Assembly (NCBI RefSeq): GCF_025460835.1
Contig: NZ_JAMXAY010000044.1
Location: 1-38,780 of the forward strand
Direction of reading: 5' to 3'
From: Parapedobacter soli
Lineage (GTDB): Bacteria; Bacteroidota; Bacteroidia; Sphingobacteriales; Sphingobacteriaceae
Length of the DNA stretch: 38,780 bases
A model generated the notes under the pieces. The model was not told the DNA's origin. It did not search any database and was given only the letters and a program-made list of their open reading frames with translations. The translations under genes and the position numbers were made by a program. This document shows positions 32,140-38,780 of this stretch, piece after piece; the first letter of the stretch is position 1; each line of letters begins with the position of its first letter.

Positions 32140-33861
32140 ATGCAGAAACAATGGGCAATTACGCCTTGCAATAATGGAGCCGTAGCAAAGCAATTGGGCG
32201 AAGAGCTTGGTATACACCGGGTGTTAGCTGGGTTGCTGGTTAATAGGGGAGTAGATAGTTTTGAGGAAGCCCGGCATTTTTTCCGGCCCGACCTGTCTGC
32301 ACTTCACGATCCTTTCCTGATGAAAGACATGGATAAAGCCATCGCGCGGATTGAAAAGGCCATTGGTAATAAGGAGAAAGTACTTATCTATGGCGACTAC
32401 GATGTGGATGGCACCACTGCAGTGGCGGTGGTTTACAGTTTTTTCAGGCAGTTCCATTCGGGGTTGGAGTTTTACCTGCCAGATCGGTATGCCGAGGGGT
32501 ATGGTATTTCAAAGCAAGGTATCGACTATGCCGCTGAGAACGGGTTTTCGCTGATCATTGCGCTGGATTGTGGCATCAAAGCGCTAGACAAGGTGGATTA
32601 TGCCCGTGAGCGGGGGGTCGACTTCATCATTGGTGACCACCATTTGCCTGGCGATAATCTGCCCACGGCTGTGGCTGTATTGGACCCGAAGAGGCACGAC
32701 TGCCCATACCCCTATAAGGAGTTGCCGGGGTGTGGTATCGGCTTTAAGATCGTGCAGGCCTTTGTGCAGAAAAACAACATGGATATCGAGCGGTGTTATC
32801 AATACCTCGACCTGGTAGCCGTAGGCATCGCGTCGGATATTGTGCCTATTTCCGGAGAAAACCGGATACTCACCCACTATGGTCTTATTAAGCTGAATAC
32901 CAACCCATGCTGCGGGTTGCAGTCACTCATCGACCTCTCAACCCATCGAAGCGGCCATTTTACGGTAAATGATATCATTTTCCAAATCGGCCCCCGTATC
33001 AATGCGGCGGGCAGAATAGACCATGCGAAAGATGCGGTGAAACTGTTGATATCAAAATCGTTGCATGAGGCTGCGGAATACAGTAAGAGTATCGATGTGC
33101 AAAATACACAACGGAAAGATTTCGACCTTCGGATTACAGAGGAGGCCCTGGCAATTATCGATAGCAGCGAGGTGCTCCAGCGACGGAAAACGACGGTGGT
33201 TTTCCAGCCCGGTTGGCATAAGGGTGTAATCGGTATCGTAGCCACTCGGCTCACCGAAAAATATTACCGGCCTACCGTGGTGCTTACACAAACGAATGGG
33301 CACGTCTCGGGATCGGCGCGCTCGGTGGTAGGTTTCGATCTGTATGAGGCATTGAGTGCCTGCAGCGATCTGCTCGACCAATTCGGCGGACATAAGTACG
33401 CCGCCGGGCTCACCATGAAACCGGAAAATGTCGAGCTGTTCCAACAGCGTTTTGAAAGCGTGGTGGAGGCCACTATCCTGCCGAGCATGCTGCAACGGGA
33501 GATAACTATTGATGCCATGCTGGAGCTGAGCGATATAGACGCCAAATTTTTTCGGATTTTACGCCGTTTTGAACCCTTTGGCCCACAAAATGAAGCACCC
33601 CTGTTTATGAGCGAAGGGGTAACGGTATACGGTACGGCAACAGTCGTGGGGGGCAGCCACCTTAAAATGACAATCATGCAGCCCGGATCGCCCCGTTTCG
33701 ACTGTATTGGTTTCGGTTTAGCGGACTATGCCGATGCTATCAATGTACACCGTACGTTTGATATATGCTATACAATCGAGGAGAACGTCTGGCGCGAAAA
33801 ACGTAACTTGCAGTTGAATATAAAGGATGTGAGGGTTTTTGGTGATAGACATGAGATGTGA
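32140..33861 (+). CDS. recJ: Single-strand-specific exonuclease RecJ
   Basis: This 573-residue protein is the 5'-3' single-strand exonuclease RecJ, which resects DNA in recombination and mismatch repair. It carries the DHH-family motifs YGDYDVDG (84-91), ALDCG, GDHH (Asp166-His167-His168) and the DHHA1 motif GSARS in GHVSGSARSVVG, followed by the C-terminal OB-like domain. Length is normal. Its last codons (His-Glu-Met-stop) lie in the first units of a period-7 repeat that fills the spacer to lptB. Confidence 0.96.
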   Translation: MQKQWAITPCNNGAVAKQLGEELGIHRVLAGLLVNRGVDSFEEARHFFRPDLSALHDPFLMKDMDKAIARIEKAIGNKEKVLIYGDYDVDGTTAVAVVYSFFRQFHSGLEFYLPDRYAEGYGISKQGIDYAAENGFSLIIALDCGIKALDKVDYARERGVDFIIGDHHLPGDNLPTAVAVLDPKRHDCPYPYKELPGCGIGFKIVQAFVQKNNMDIERCYQYLDLVAVGIASDIVPISGENRILTHYGLIKLNTNPCCGLQSLIDLSTHRSGHFTVNDIIFQIGPRINAAGRIDHAKDAVKLLISKSLHEAAEYSKSIDVQNTQRKDFDLRITEEALAIIDSSEVLQRRKTTVVFQPGWHKGVIGIVATRLTEKYYRPTVVLTQTNGHVSGSARSVVGFDLYEALSACSDLLDQFGGHKYAAGLTMKPENVELFQQRFESVVEATILPSMLQREITIDAMLELSDIDAKFFRILRRFEPFGPQNEAPLFMSEGVTVYGTATVVGGSHLKMTIMQPGSPRFDCIGFGLADYADAINVHRTFDICYTIEENVWREKRNLQLNIKDVRVFGDRHEM

Positions 33862-33905
33862 GATTTGAGATATGAGACACTAGATTTACGACTAACGACT
33901 AACAA
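33850..33905 (+). repeat. Period-7 degenerate tandem repeat between recJ and lptB
   Basis: Eight heptamers run from inside the end of recJ to the base before the lptB ATG: CATGAGA, TGTGAGA, TTTGAGA, TATGAGA, CACTAGA, TTTACGA, CTAACGA, CTAACAA. The first four share TGAGA and the last three share an ACGACTAA pattern. The first two encode the final residues and stop of recJ. The element shares the 10-base string TAGATTTACG with the repeat after lptB. Confidence 0.85.
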
Positions 33906-34640
33906 ATGATATTAAAAGCTGAGCACCTCATCAAAAAGTATCGTCAACGCACGGTAGTGAATGATGTTTCGTTTGAAGTGGCACAAGGCGAAATCGTAGG
34001 CCTGCTGGGCCCGAATGGTGCCGGAAAGACGACGTCATTCTATATGATCGTGGGGCTGATAAAGCCTAATGACGGGCACGTATACCTGGATGGCCAAGAG
34101 ATTACCGAAGACCCAATGTATCGACGGGCACAGAAGGGTATTGGTTACCTGGCACAAGAAGCATCAGTATTCCGTAAGCTGTCGGTAGAGAATAACATCA
34201 TGGCTGTTTTGGAAATACACCATAAAGACCGGGAGGAGCGCAAAGAGAAGTTGGAAGAGCTGCTTTCGGAGTTCAGCCTGAACCGGGTGCGTAAAAACCG
34301 TGGCGACCTGCTATCCGGGGGCGAACGGCGGCGCACCGAGATTGCACGTGCCCTGGCGGCTAAGCCGAATTTCATTTTGCTGGACGAACCGTTTGCCGGT
34401 GTAGACCCAATCGCGGTGGAAGAAATACAGTCTATCGTATCAAAATTGAAACACCGCAATATCGGGATCTTGATTACCGACCACAACGTACAGGAAACAT
34501 TGTCGATCACCGACCGGGCATATCTCCTTGCGGAAGGGAAAATTATGCTGGACGGCACACCGGAGGAAATCGCGGTGAATGAGATGGCCCGGAAATATTA
34601 TTTGGGCCGTAATTTTGAATTGCGGCGTAAGAAGCTTTAG
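33906..34640 (+). CDS. lptB: LPS export ABC transporter ATP-binding protein LptB
   Basis: This 244-residue cytoplasmic ATPase powers LPS extraction with LptF and LptG. It shows the Walker A motif GPNGAGKTT (35-43), a Q loop ([10 protein letters not shown]), the ABC signature [17 protein letters not shown], the Walker B motif [13 protein letters not shown] and the H-loop [11 protein letters not shown], all in the LptB-specific form. One LptF/G permease gene of the partner complex is at 2.4-3.9 kb. The gene is bracketed on both sides by period-7 repeats, with its start immediately after one and its TAG stop forming the first three bases of the other. Confidence 0.95.
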   Translation: MILKAEHLIKKYRQRTVVNDVSFEVAQGEIVGLLGPNGAGKTTSFYMIVGLIKPNDGHVYLDGQEITEDPMYRRAQKGIGYLAQEASVFRKLSVENNIMAVLEIHHKDREERKEKLEELLSEFSLNRVRKNRGDLLSGGERRRTEIARALAAKPNFILLDEPFAGVDPIAVEEIQSIVSKLKHRNIGILITDHNVQETLSITDRAYLLAEGKIMLDGTPEEIAVNEMARKYYLGRNFELRRKKL

Positions 34641-34739
34641 ACAATAGACATTAGACAATAGACATTAGACAATAGACAATAGACACTAGACATTAGACAA
34701 TAGATTTACGGCTTACAACTAAATACTTACGACTAAAAA
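34638..34739 (+). repeat. Heptamer tandem repeat (TAGACAN) after lptB
   Basis: Nine perfect units of TAGACAN (N is A, T or C) run from 34638 to 34700 and start with the stop codon of lptB. The period of seven continues in degenerate form (TAGATTT, ACGGCTT, ACAACTA, AATACTT, ACGACTA) up to the start of the next gene at 34740. There is no hairpin and no promoter match in it. Confidence 0.95.
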
Positions 34740-36257
34740 ATGGCTTTCATCAACTCGATATTTACCTGGATCATGAAGAAACGTATCCACCAGATCGAAC
34801 TCTTCATGAAATACCCACATGAAGTACAGGATGAGTGGTTCCAAAGCCTTATTTCTACGGCTGAAGCGACTGAATGGGGAAAGAAGTACGACTATAACTC
34901 CATACTTACACCAGAGACCTATAAGGAGCGTGTGCCCATACAGGATTACGACAGCCTAAAGCCCGCTATCGATCGCATGATCAAGGGTGAACAGAATATC
35001 CTTTGGCCATCGGATATCAAATGGTTTGCCAAGTCATCGGGTACTACGGCCGATCGCAGCAAGTTTATCCCGGTTAGCGAGGAGGCACTGGAAGACTGCC
35101 ATTATCAGGGCGGAAAAGATATGCTTTCCGTATATTGCAATAACCGGCCCGACACCAAGATATTGACGGGTAAATCGATGGTGCTCGGTGGAAGTTCGCA
35201 AATCAATAATTTCCAATCAAATTCCTATTATGGCGACCTCTCCTCCATTATACTGCGCAACCTGCCTTTTTGGGCAGAGACACACCGTACACCGGATTTG
35301 GAGACCGCCCTCAACCCCAATTTTGAGGAAAAAATTGAAACGGTAGCGCAACGTTCCATCCACGAAAATGTAACCAGCCTCTCGGGTGTACCTACATGGT
35401 ATGTGGTGCTTGCCAAGCGGATGCTGGAGCTTACAGGAAAGGACCACCTGCTTGAGATTTGGCCCAATTTGGAATTTTACAGCCATGGCGGTGTAAGCTT
35501 CAAGCCTTACCGGGAGCTTTTCAAAAAATTAGTTCCCTCCGATAGCATGTATTACCTGGAGAATTACAATGCTTCGGAGGGGTATTTCGCCTTACAAGAC
35601 CAGTCTGATTCCGAAGACCTGCTCCTGATGCTCGACTACGGCATTTATTACGAATTCCTTCCGGTAGAGCACCTGCTCGACGAACACCCGAAGACACTAG
35701 CTCTCCATGAGGTGGAGCTCGGTAAAAATTATGCATTGGTTATTTCGACTAACGCAGGGCTATGGCGTTACCTTGTGGGCGATACAATCAAGTTTACGAC
35801 GCTCCATCCGTATCGGATTCAGGTCACGGGGCGCACCAAGCAATATATCAATACATTTGGTGAAGAGGTTATCGTAAATAATACGGATGACGCGCTGCGG
35901 AGGGCCTGTGCAGAAACGGGCGCGAGCATCCGCGACTATACCGCTGGCCCGGTATACTTCAGTGACGAAAAGGCAGGGGCACATGAGTGGGTGATTGAAT
36001 TTGAGGAACAGCCCAGTGATTTTGACCGTTTTTGCAACGTGCTGGATACCACCCTGCGGGAAGTCAATTCCGACTATGACGCCAAGCGGTTCAACAATTT
36101 GGCCTTGCGCTTCCCGATTATCCACAATGCGCCCGACGGGACATTCTACCGATGGATGAAATCGCGCGGTAAACTTGGCGGCCAGAATAAAGTGCCGCGG
36201 CTGGCTAATGACCGCACTTACCTCAACGATATTTTAGAGCAACTGCAAGGAAACTAA
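34740..36257 (+). CDS. GH3-family (auxin-responsive-promoter-like) acyl-adenylating protein
   Basis: This 505-residue cytoplasmic protein belongs to the GH3 family, which in plants joins acyl acids to amino acids through acyl-adenylates. Family landmarks are the phosphate-binding loop [18 protein letters not shown] (about 97-114), [12 protein letters not shown], the [12 protein letters not shown] motif, [14 protein letters not shown] and [16 protein letters not shown]. Bacteroidota have many such proteins, but their substrates are unknown to me. It follows lptB with only the heptamer repeat between them and is probably cotranscribed with it. Confidence 0.92.
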   Translation: MAFINSIFTWIMKKRIHQIELFMKYPHEVQDEWFQSLISTAEATEWGKKYDYNSILTPETYKERVPIQDYDSLKPAIDRMIKGEQNILWPSDIKWFAKSSGTTADRSKFIPVSEEALEDCHYQGGKDMLSVYCNNRPDTKILTGKSMVLGGSSQINNFQSNSYYGDLSSIILRNLPFWAETHRTPDLETALNPNFEEKIETVAQRSIHENVTSLSGVPTWYVVLAKRMLELTGKDHLLEIWPNLEFYSHGGVSFKPYRELFKKLVPSDSMYYLENYNASEGYFALQDQSDSEDLLLMLDYGIYYEFLPVEHLLDEHPKTLALHEVELGKNYALVISTNAGLWRYLVGDTIKFTTLHPYRIQVTGRTKQYINTFGEEVIVNNTDDALRRACAETGASIRDYTAGPVYFSDEKAGAHEWVIEFEEQPSDFDRFCNVLDTTLREVNSDYDAKRFNNLALRFPIIHNAPDGTFYRWMKSRGKLGGQNKVPRLANDRTYLNDILEQLQGN

Positions 36258-36279
36258 TCCGTTTACCATTCCTTATCGC

Positions 36280-36287
36280 TACCTTTG
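36280..36287 (+). promoter_or_regulatory. -7 promoter element just before der
   Basis: TACCTTTG matches TAnnTTTG exactly and ends 7 bases before the der ATG at 36295. Transcription would start at or within a base or two of the start codon, so the message would be leaderless or nearly so. Confidence 0.5.
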
Positions 36288-36294
36288 TAGGCTT

Positions 36295-37596
36295 ATGGCA
36301 AATATCATCGCAATAGTAGGGCGCCCAAATGTCGGTAAATCTACCCTGTATAACCGGTTGACGGAAAGCCGGAGGGCTATCGTTGACGATTTCAGCGGGG
36401 TGACGCGCGACCGGCATTACGGGCAAAGCGAATGGGTGGGTAAAAAATTCACCGTGATCGATACGGGCGGCTACGTCCATGGGTCGGATGATGTGTTTGA
36501 ATCCGCAATCCGCGAACAGGTGATGATTGCTATCGAGGAAGCTTCGGTTATTCTGTTTATGGTCGATGTGACCACTGGTATAACCGACTTGGACGATGCT
36601 ATTGCGGATGTGTTGCGGCGCAGCAATAAGCCGGTATTCGTGGTGGTGAATAAAGTGGACCATCCGTTGCTGCAGCAAGAAGCCAGTATATTCTATAGCT
36701 TTGGTTTGGGTGAGATATATCCGCTGTCGTCCATGACCGGCTCCGGGACAGGTGAACTGTTGGATGAAGTGGTGAATCACCTGGAACCGGAGGAAGAAGA
36801 GGTGGACGAGCGCCCTAAGTACACCATTGTAGGCAGGCCTAACGTAGGCAAATCTTCATTCATCAATGCGTTGCTCGGGAAAGAGCGCAATATTGTGACG
36901 GCCGTTGCCGGTACCACAAGAGATTCGATACGTGTGCATTATAACCAGTACGGGCATGACTTCACCCTTATTGATACCGCCGGTCTGCGGCGTAAAACCA
37001 AGGTAAAGGAGAACATAGAATTTTACTCAGTGATGCGTACCATCAAAGCACTTGAAGAGTCGGATGTCGTCATTCTGATGCTCGATGCCACTGAAGGTAT
37101 CGAAGCGCAGGATATCAATATTTTCCACCTGGCCGAAAAGAACCGGAAGGGTGTGGTGATTTTGGTCAACAAATGGGATCTGATTGAGAAAAACAACAAG
37201 ACCACCCAGGTCTTTGAAGAGCTTATCCGTGAGAAAATAGCACCCTTTACCGATGTGCCGATCATCTTTACGTCGGTAACGGAAAAGCAGCGTATTTTCA
37301 AGGCCATTGAGGCCGCCTCGGGCGTATATGCGAATAAAGTGAAGAAAATATCCACCTCCAAGCTGAACGAGGTGATGCTGCCCATTATCGAAAACTACCC
37401 GCCCCCGGCCACCAAAGGCAAATACATCAAAATCAAGTACGTTACGCAGGTAGGCGCGAAGTCGCCGATGTTTGCCTTTTTCTGTAACCTCCCGCAGTAT
37501 ATTAAAGAGCCTTACAAGCGTTTCGTAGAGAACAAGCTGCGTGAGCATTTTGATTTTGAAGGGGTACCGATCGAAGTATATTTCCGGCGGAAGTAG
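36295..37596 (+). CDS. der: Ribosome biogenesis GTPase Der (EngA)
   Basis: This 433-residue protein has two GTPase domains in tandem and a C-terminal KH-like domain, the plan unique to Der, which helps mature the 50S subunit. The first P-loop is GRPNVGKST (9-17) with DTGG and VNKVD motifs; the second is GRPNVGKSS (180-188) with DTAG and NKWD motifs. The KH-like domain (about 350-433) ends in [15 protein letters not shown]. All motifs are intact and the length is normal. It is the last gene before an AT-rich toxin-antitoxin segment. Confidence 0.97.
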   Translation: MANIIAIVGRPNVGKSTLYNRLTESRRAIVDDFSGVTRDRHYGQSEWVGKKFTVIDTGGYVHGSDDVFESAIREQVMIAIEEASVILFMVDVTTGITDLDDAIADVLRRSNKPVFVVVNKVDHPLLQQEASIFYSFGLGEIYPLSSMTGSGTGELLDEVVNHLEPEEEEVDERPKYTIVGRPNVGKSSFINALLGKERNIVTAVAGTTRDSIRVHYNQYGHDFTLIDTAGLRRKTKVKENIEFYSVMRTIKALEESDVVILMLDATEGIEAQDINIFHLAEKNRKGVVILVNKWDLIEKNNKTTQVFEELIREKIAPFTDVPIIFTSVTEKQRIFKAIEAASGVYANKVKKISTSKLNEVMLPIIENYPPPATKGKYIKIKYVTQVGAKSPMFAFFCNLPQYIKEPYKRFVENKLREHFDFEGVPIEVYFRRK

Positions 37597-37706
37597 TTTT
37601 GCGCTATTTGTTTCTGAGTTGGTAGTATCCCTGTACCATTTCGGGTTCCCGTGCAGACGTGGTCCGTGTGAGTACCGGGTTGTCAGGGTTCGCGTTCATT
37701 TATGTT

Positions 37707-37991
37707 TTATGCCGACACGGGGCTTATTCTGATTTGTCCGCCGATTGCTCTCAGTACTTTCATAATGGTCTCAAACTGCGGTTTTGCTCCGTCTGATAAT
37801 GCTTTGTACAAACTTGGCCGGCTCATTCCTGTTTCTTCGGCTATTTTCGTCATTCCGACAGCTTTGGCAATATGCCCAATTGCAGTAATTACATCGGTGT
37901 CACTACCCTCTTCCAAAACGGCATTAAGATATTCAGCAATCATTTCATTGCTGTCCAAATAATCTGCAATATCAAATTTTGAAGTATCCAT
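37707..37991 (-). CDS. HigA-type antitoxin (HTH), downstream partner of a RelE/HigB-type toxin
   Basis: This 94-residue protein resembles the addiction-module antidote family with toxin-first order (HI1420-like). The N-terminus ADYLDSNEMIAEYLNAVLEE is typical, and the helix-turn-helix lies at about 45-75 (GMTKIAEETGMSRPSLYKALS). Such proteins bind and neutralise the toxin and repress their own operon. It starts 4 bases after the toxin gene ends. The pair is more AT-rich than the neighbouring der gene, which fits acquisition by transfer. Confidence 0.9.
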   Translation of the reverse strand: MDTSKFDIADYLDSNEMIAEYLNAVLEEGSDTDVITAIGHIAKAVGMTKIAEETGMSRPSLYKALSDGAKPQFETIMKVLRAIGGQIRISPVSA

Positions 37992-37995
37992 TTTT

Positions 37996-38325
37996 TTACT
38001 TTTTTAACCGGGTCTTAGCGAGCTCATGTTTAGATAACTTTTTCCAAATCTGCTTTGCTTTTTCGATATCTTGCTGTTGTGTGGATTTGTCGCCACCTAT
38101 GAGCAAAAGGATTATTTTGCCGTCCTGCTCTCTGAAATAAACCCGATACCCTTTTGCATAGTTTATCCTCAACTCGTTAATTCCATCTCCAACAGGTTTG
38201 CTGTCGCCAAAATGTTCGTCATTTTCAATTTTTTGTATCCTGAACATGATTTTAGCTTTGGCTCTTAAATCGCTTAGCTTTCTAAACCACTTGTCAAATT
38301 CCGTTGTTTTTTCAATAAAGTACAT
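37996..38325 (-). CDS. RelE/ParE-superfamily toxin (HigB/HI1419-like)
   Basis: This 109-residue protein fits the RelE/ParE-like HI1419 family: TTEFDKWFRKLSDLRAKAKIMFRIQ at the N-terminus, the GDSKPVGDGINELRINYAKGYRVYF core and KIILLLIGGDKSTQQQDIEKAKQIW at the C-terminus. The Arg and Tyr residues in the core are those that cut mRNA on the ribosome in RelE relatives. The toxin precedes the antitoxin, as in HigBA-type modules. A perfect inverted repeat and a -7 promoter element lie within 35 bases upstream. Confidence 0.92.
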   Translation of the reverse strand: MYFIEKTTEFDKWFRKLSDLRAKAKIMFRIQKIENDEHFGDSKPVGDGINELRINYAKGYRVYFREQDGKIILLLIGGDKSTQQQDIEKAKQIWKKLSKHELAKTRLKK

Positions 38326-38334
38326 CCATAAAAA

Positions 38335-38358
38335 TGTATCCGTTTGGATACAAACTTA
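38335..38358 (-). promoter_or_regulatory. Promoter and operator of the toxin-antitoxin operon
   Basis: The perfect inverted repeat TGTATCC-GTTT-GGATACA (38335-38352) sits 10 bases upstream of the toxin start. On the reverse strand TAAGTTTG (38351-38358) matches the -7 consensus exactly and overlaps the operator edge. This is the standard layout for repression by the HTH antitoxin. Confidence 0.65.
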
Positions 38359-38420
38359 CGGAATAATTTTAATTGGAAGGTATTTCAAGCGATTATTTTG
38401 CGTTTCGCTTTTAACGGTCA

Positions 38421-38738
38421 TCAATTGTGGTTAAAGATTTCCACGGGGATGATTACCATGATTTCAGTGCCGTTTTCATCGGAGCGGACGTCGGTCTTTC
38501 CGTTCAGTAGCTGGACCCTGCGCCGGATGGATTGCAGGCCCATTCCTGATTTCCCGTCGTTCGTTCGCCGCGCGCTGATCCCTTTTCCATCGTCGCTAAT
38601 TACCAAATGTAGGTTGTTTTGTTCTTCATAAATCAAGACACCTACTCTTTTTGCTTTTGCATGTTTAATCACATTCGTAAGGGCCTCTTGGATGATGCGG
38701 AGCAACGAGATTCGGGTGTCCATATGGGCCCGTGCCAA
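38421..38738 (-). pseudogene. Histidine kinase remnant: HATPase domain only
   Basis: About 105 residues cover a NarX/LytS-type HATPase domain: LLRIIQEALTNVIKHAKAKRV (N box), ISDDGKGIS (G1), and KSGMGLQSIRRRVQLLNG (G2). Normally a HisKA_3 dimerisation domain precedes it. Here an in-frame TGA (38772-38774 on the plus strand) lies 12 codons upstream of the TTG at 38738, and both other reverse-strand frames also hit stops between there and the window edge. The domain is therefore cut off from any upstream kinase half in the same frame. The likely readings are a frameshifted or truncated kinase gene, or a small free-standing ATPase domain. The remainder, if it exists, lies beyond the window. Confidence 0.65.
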
Positions 38739-38780
38739 CAGGGATTTCGCTTTTAAAGTTTTAGCACCTTTTCACGGTAT

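Noticed and set aside
34638-34739. CRISPR array suggested by regular repetition
   Set aside because: The unit is only 7 bases and is directly repeated without spacers; there are no cas genes.
37597-38420. The toxin-antitoxin segment as part of a prophage or transposon
   Set aside because: No integrase, transposase, terminal repeat or target duplication is visible; only AT-rich composition supports transfer.

Overview
The window looks like a chromosomal segment of a Bacteroidota bacterium, most likely Sphingobacteriales/Sphingobacteriaceae; genus not determined. The reasons are an adjacent SusC/SusD pair, a TPR – DUF4292 – EnvC-like – TatA cluster, an rplM-rpsI-rpsB-tsf ribosomal operon, an Rv1355c-type E1-like gene, and repeated matches to the Bacteroidota promoter consensus (-33 TTG, -7 TAnnTTTG) upstream of genes that mostly lack a clear Shine-Dalgarno sequence.

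Layout. 1-4.5 kb: a Wzz-type polysaccharide chain-length protein meets a reverse-strand set (START-like protein, LptF/G permease, RibBA), followed by a tRNA with anticodon CAT and a terminator. 4.8-10.5 kb: an unusual signalling block with a LuxI/FeeM/GNAT-like acyltransferase candidate, an Rv1355c/ThiF-like adenylating enzyme, a 7TM-DISM sensor kinase, a receiver-kinase hybrid and a convergent single-domain receiver. 10.8-13.6 kb: the reverse-strand ribosomal operon. 13.7-19.6 kb: envelope genes (TPR protein, DUF4292 lipoprotein, EnvC-like LytM protein, TatA, MltD-like transglycosylase). 19.5-20.7 kb: a PyrR-like phosphoribosyltransferase and an NlpC/P60 peptidase. 20.8-31.2 kb: a nutrient-acquisition locus with a DUF4886-sulfatase fusion, a TetR regulator, SusC, SusD, a metallophosphoesterase and an NPP-like phosphodiesterase. 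31.2-37.6 kb: MBL hydrolase, RecJ, LptB, GH3-family protein and the GTPase Der. 37.7-38.8 kb: an AT-rich HigB/HigA-type toxin-antitoxin pair and a 5'-interrupted histidine kinase remnant.

How the genes work together. The most interesting candidate system is the 4.8-10.5 kb block. A putative acyl transferase and an adenylating E1-like enzyme are transcribed directly into a membrane sensor kinase; the E1-like and kinase reading frames overlap. Two closely related receivers follow. This could be a module that makes and senses a small molecule, but that is inference. The SusCD locus probably imports and trims a substrate carrying sulfate, acyl and phosphate esters. A second notable feature is a period-7 tandem repeat that fills the spacers on both sides of lptB and supplies the stop codons next to it.
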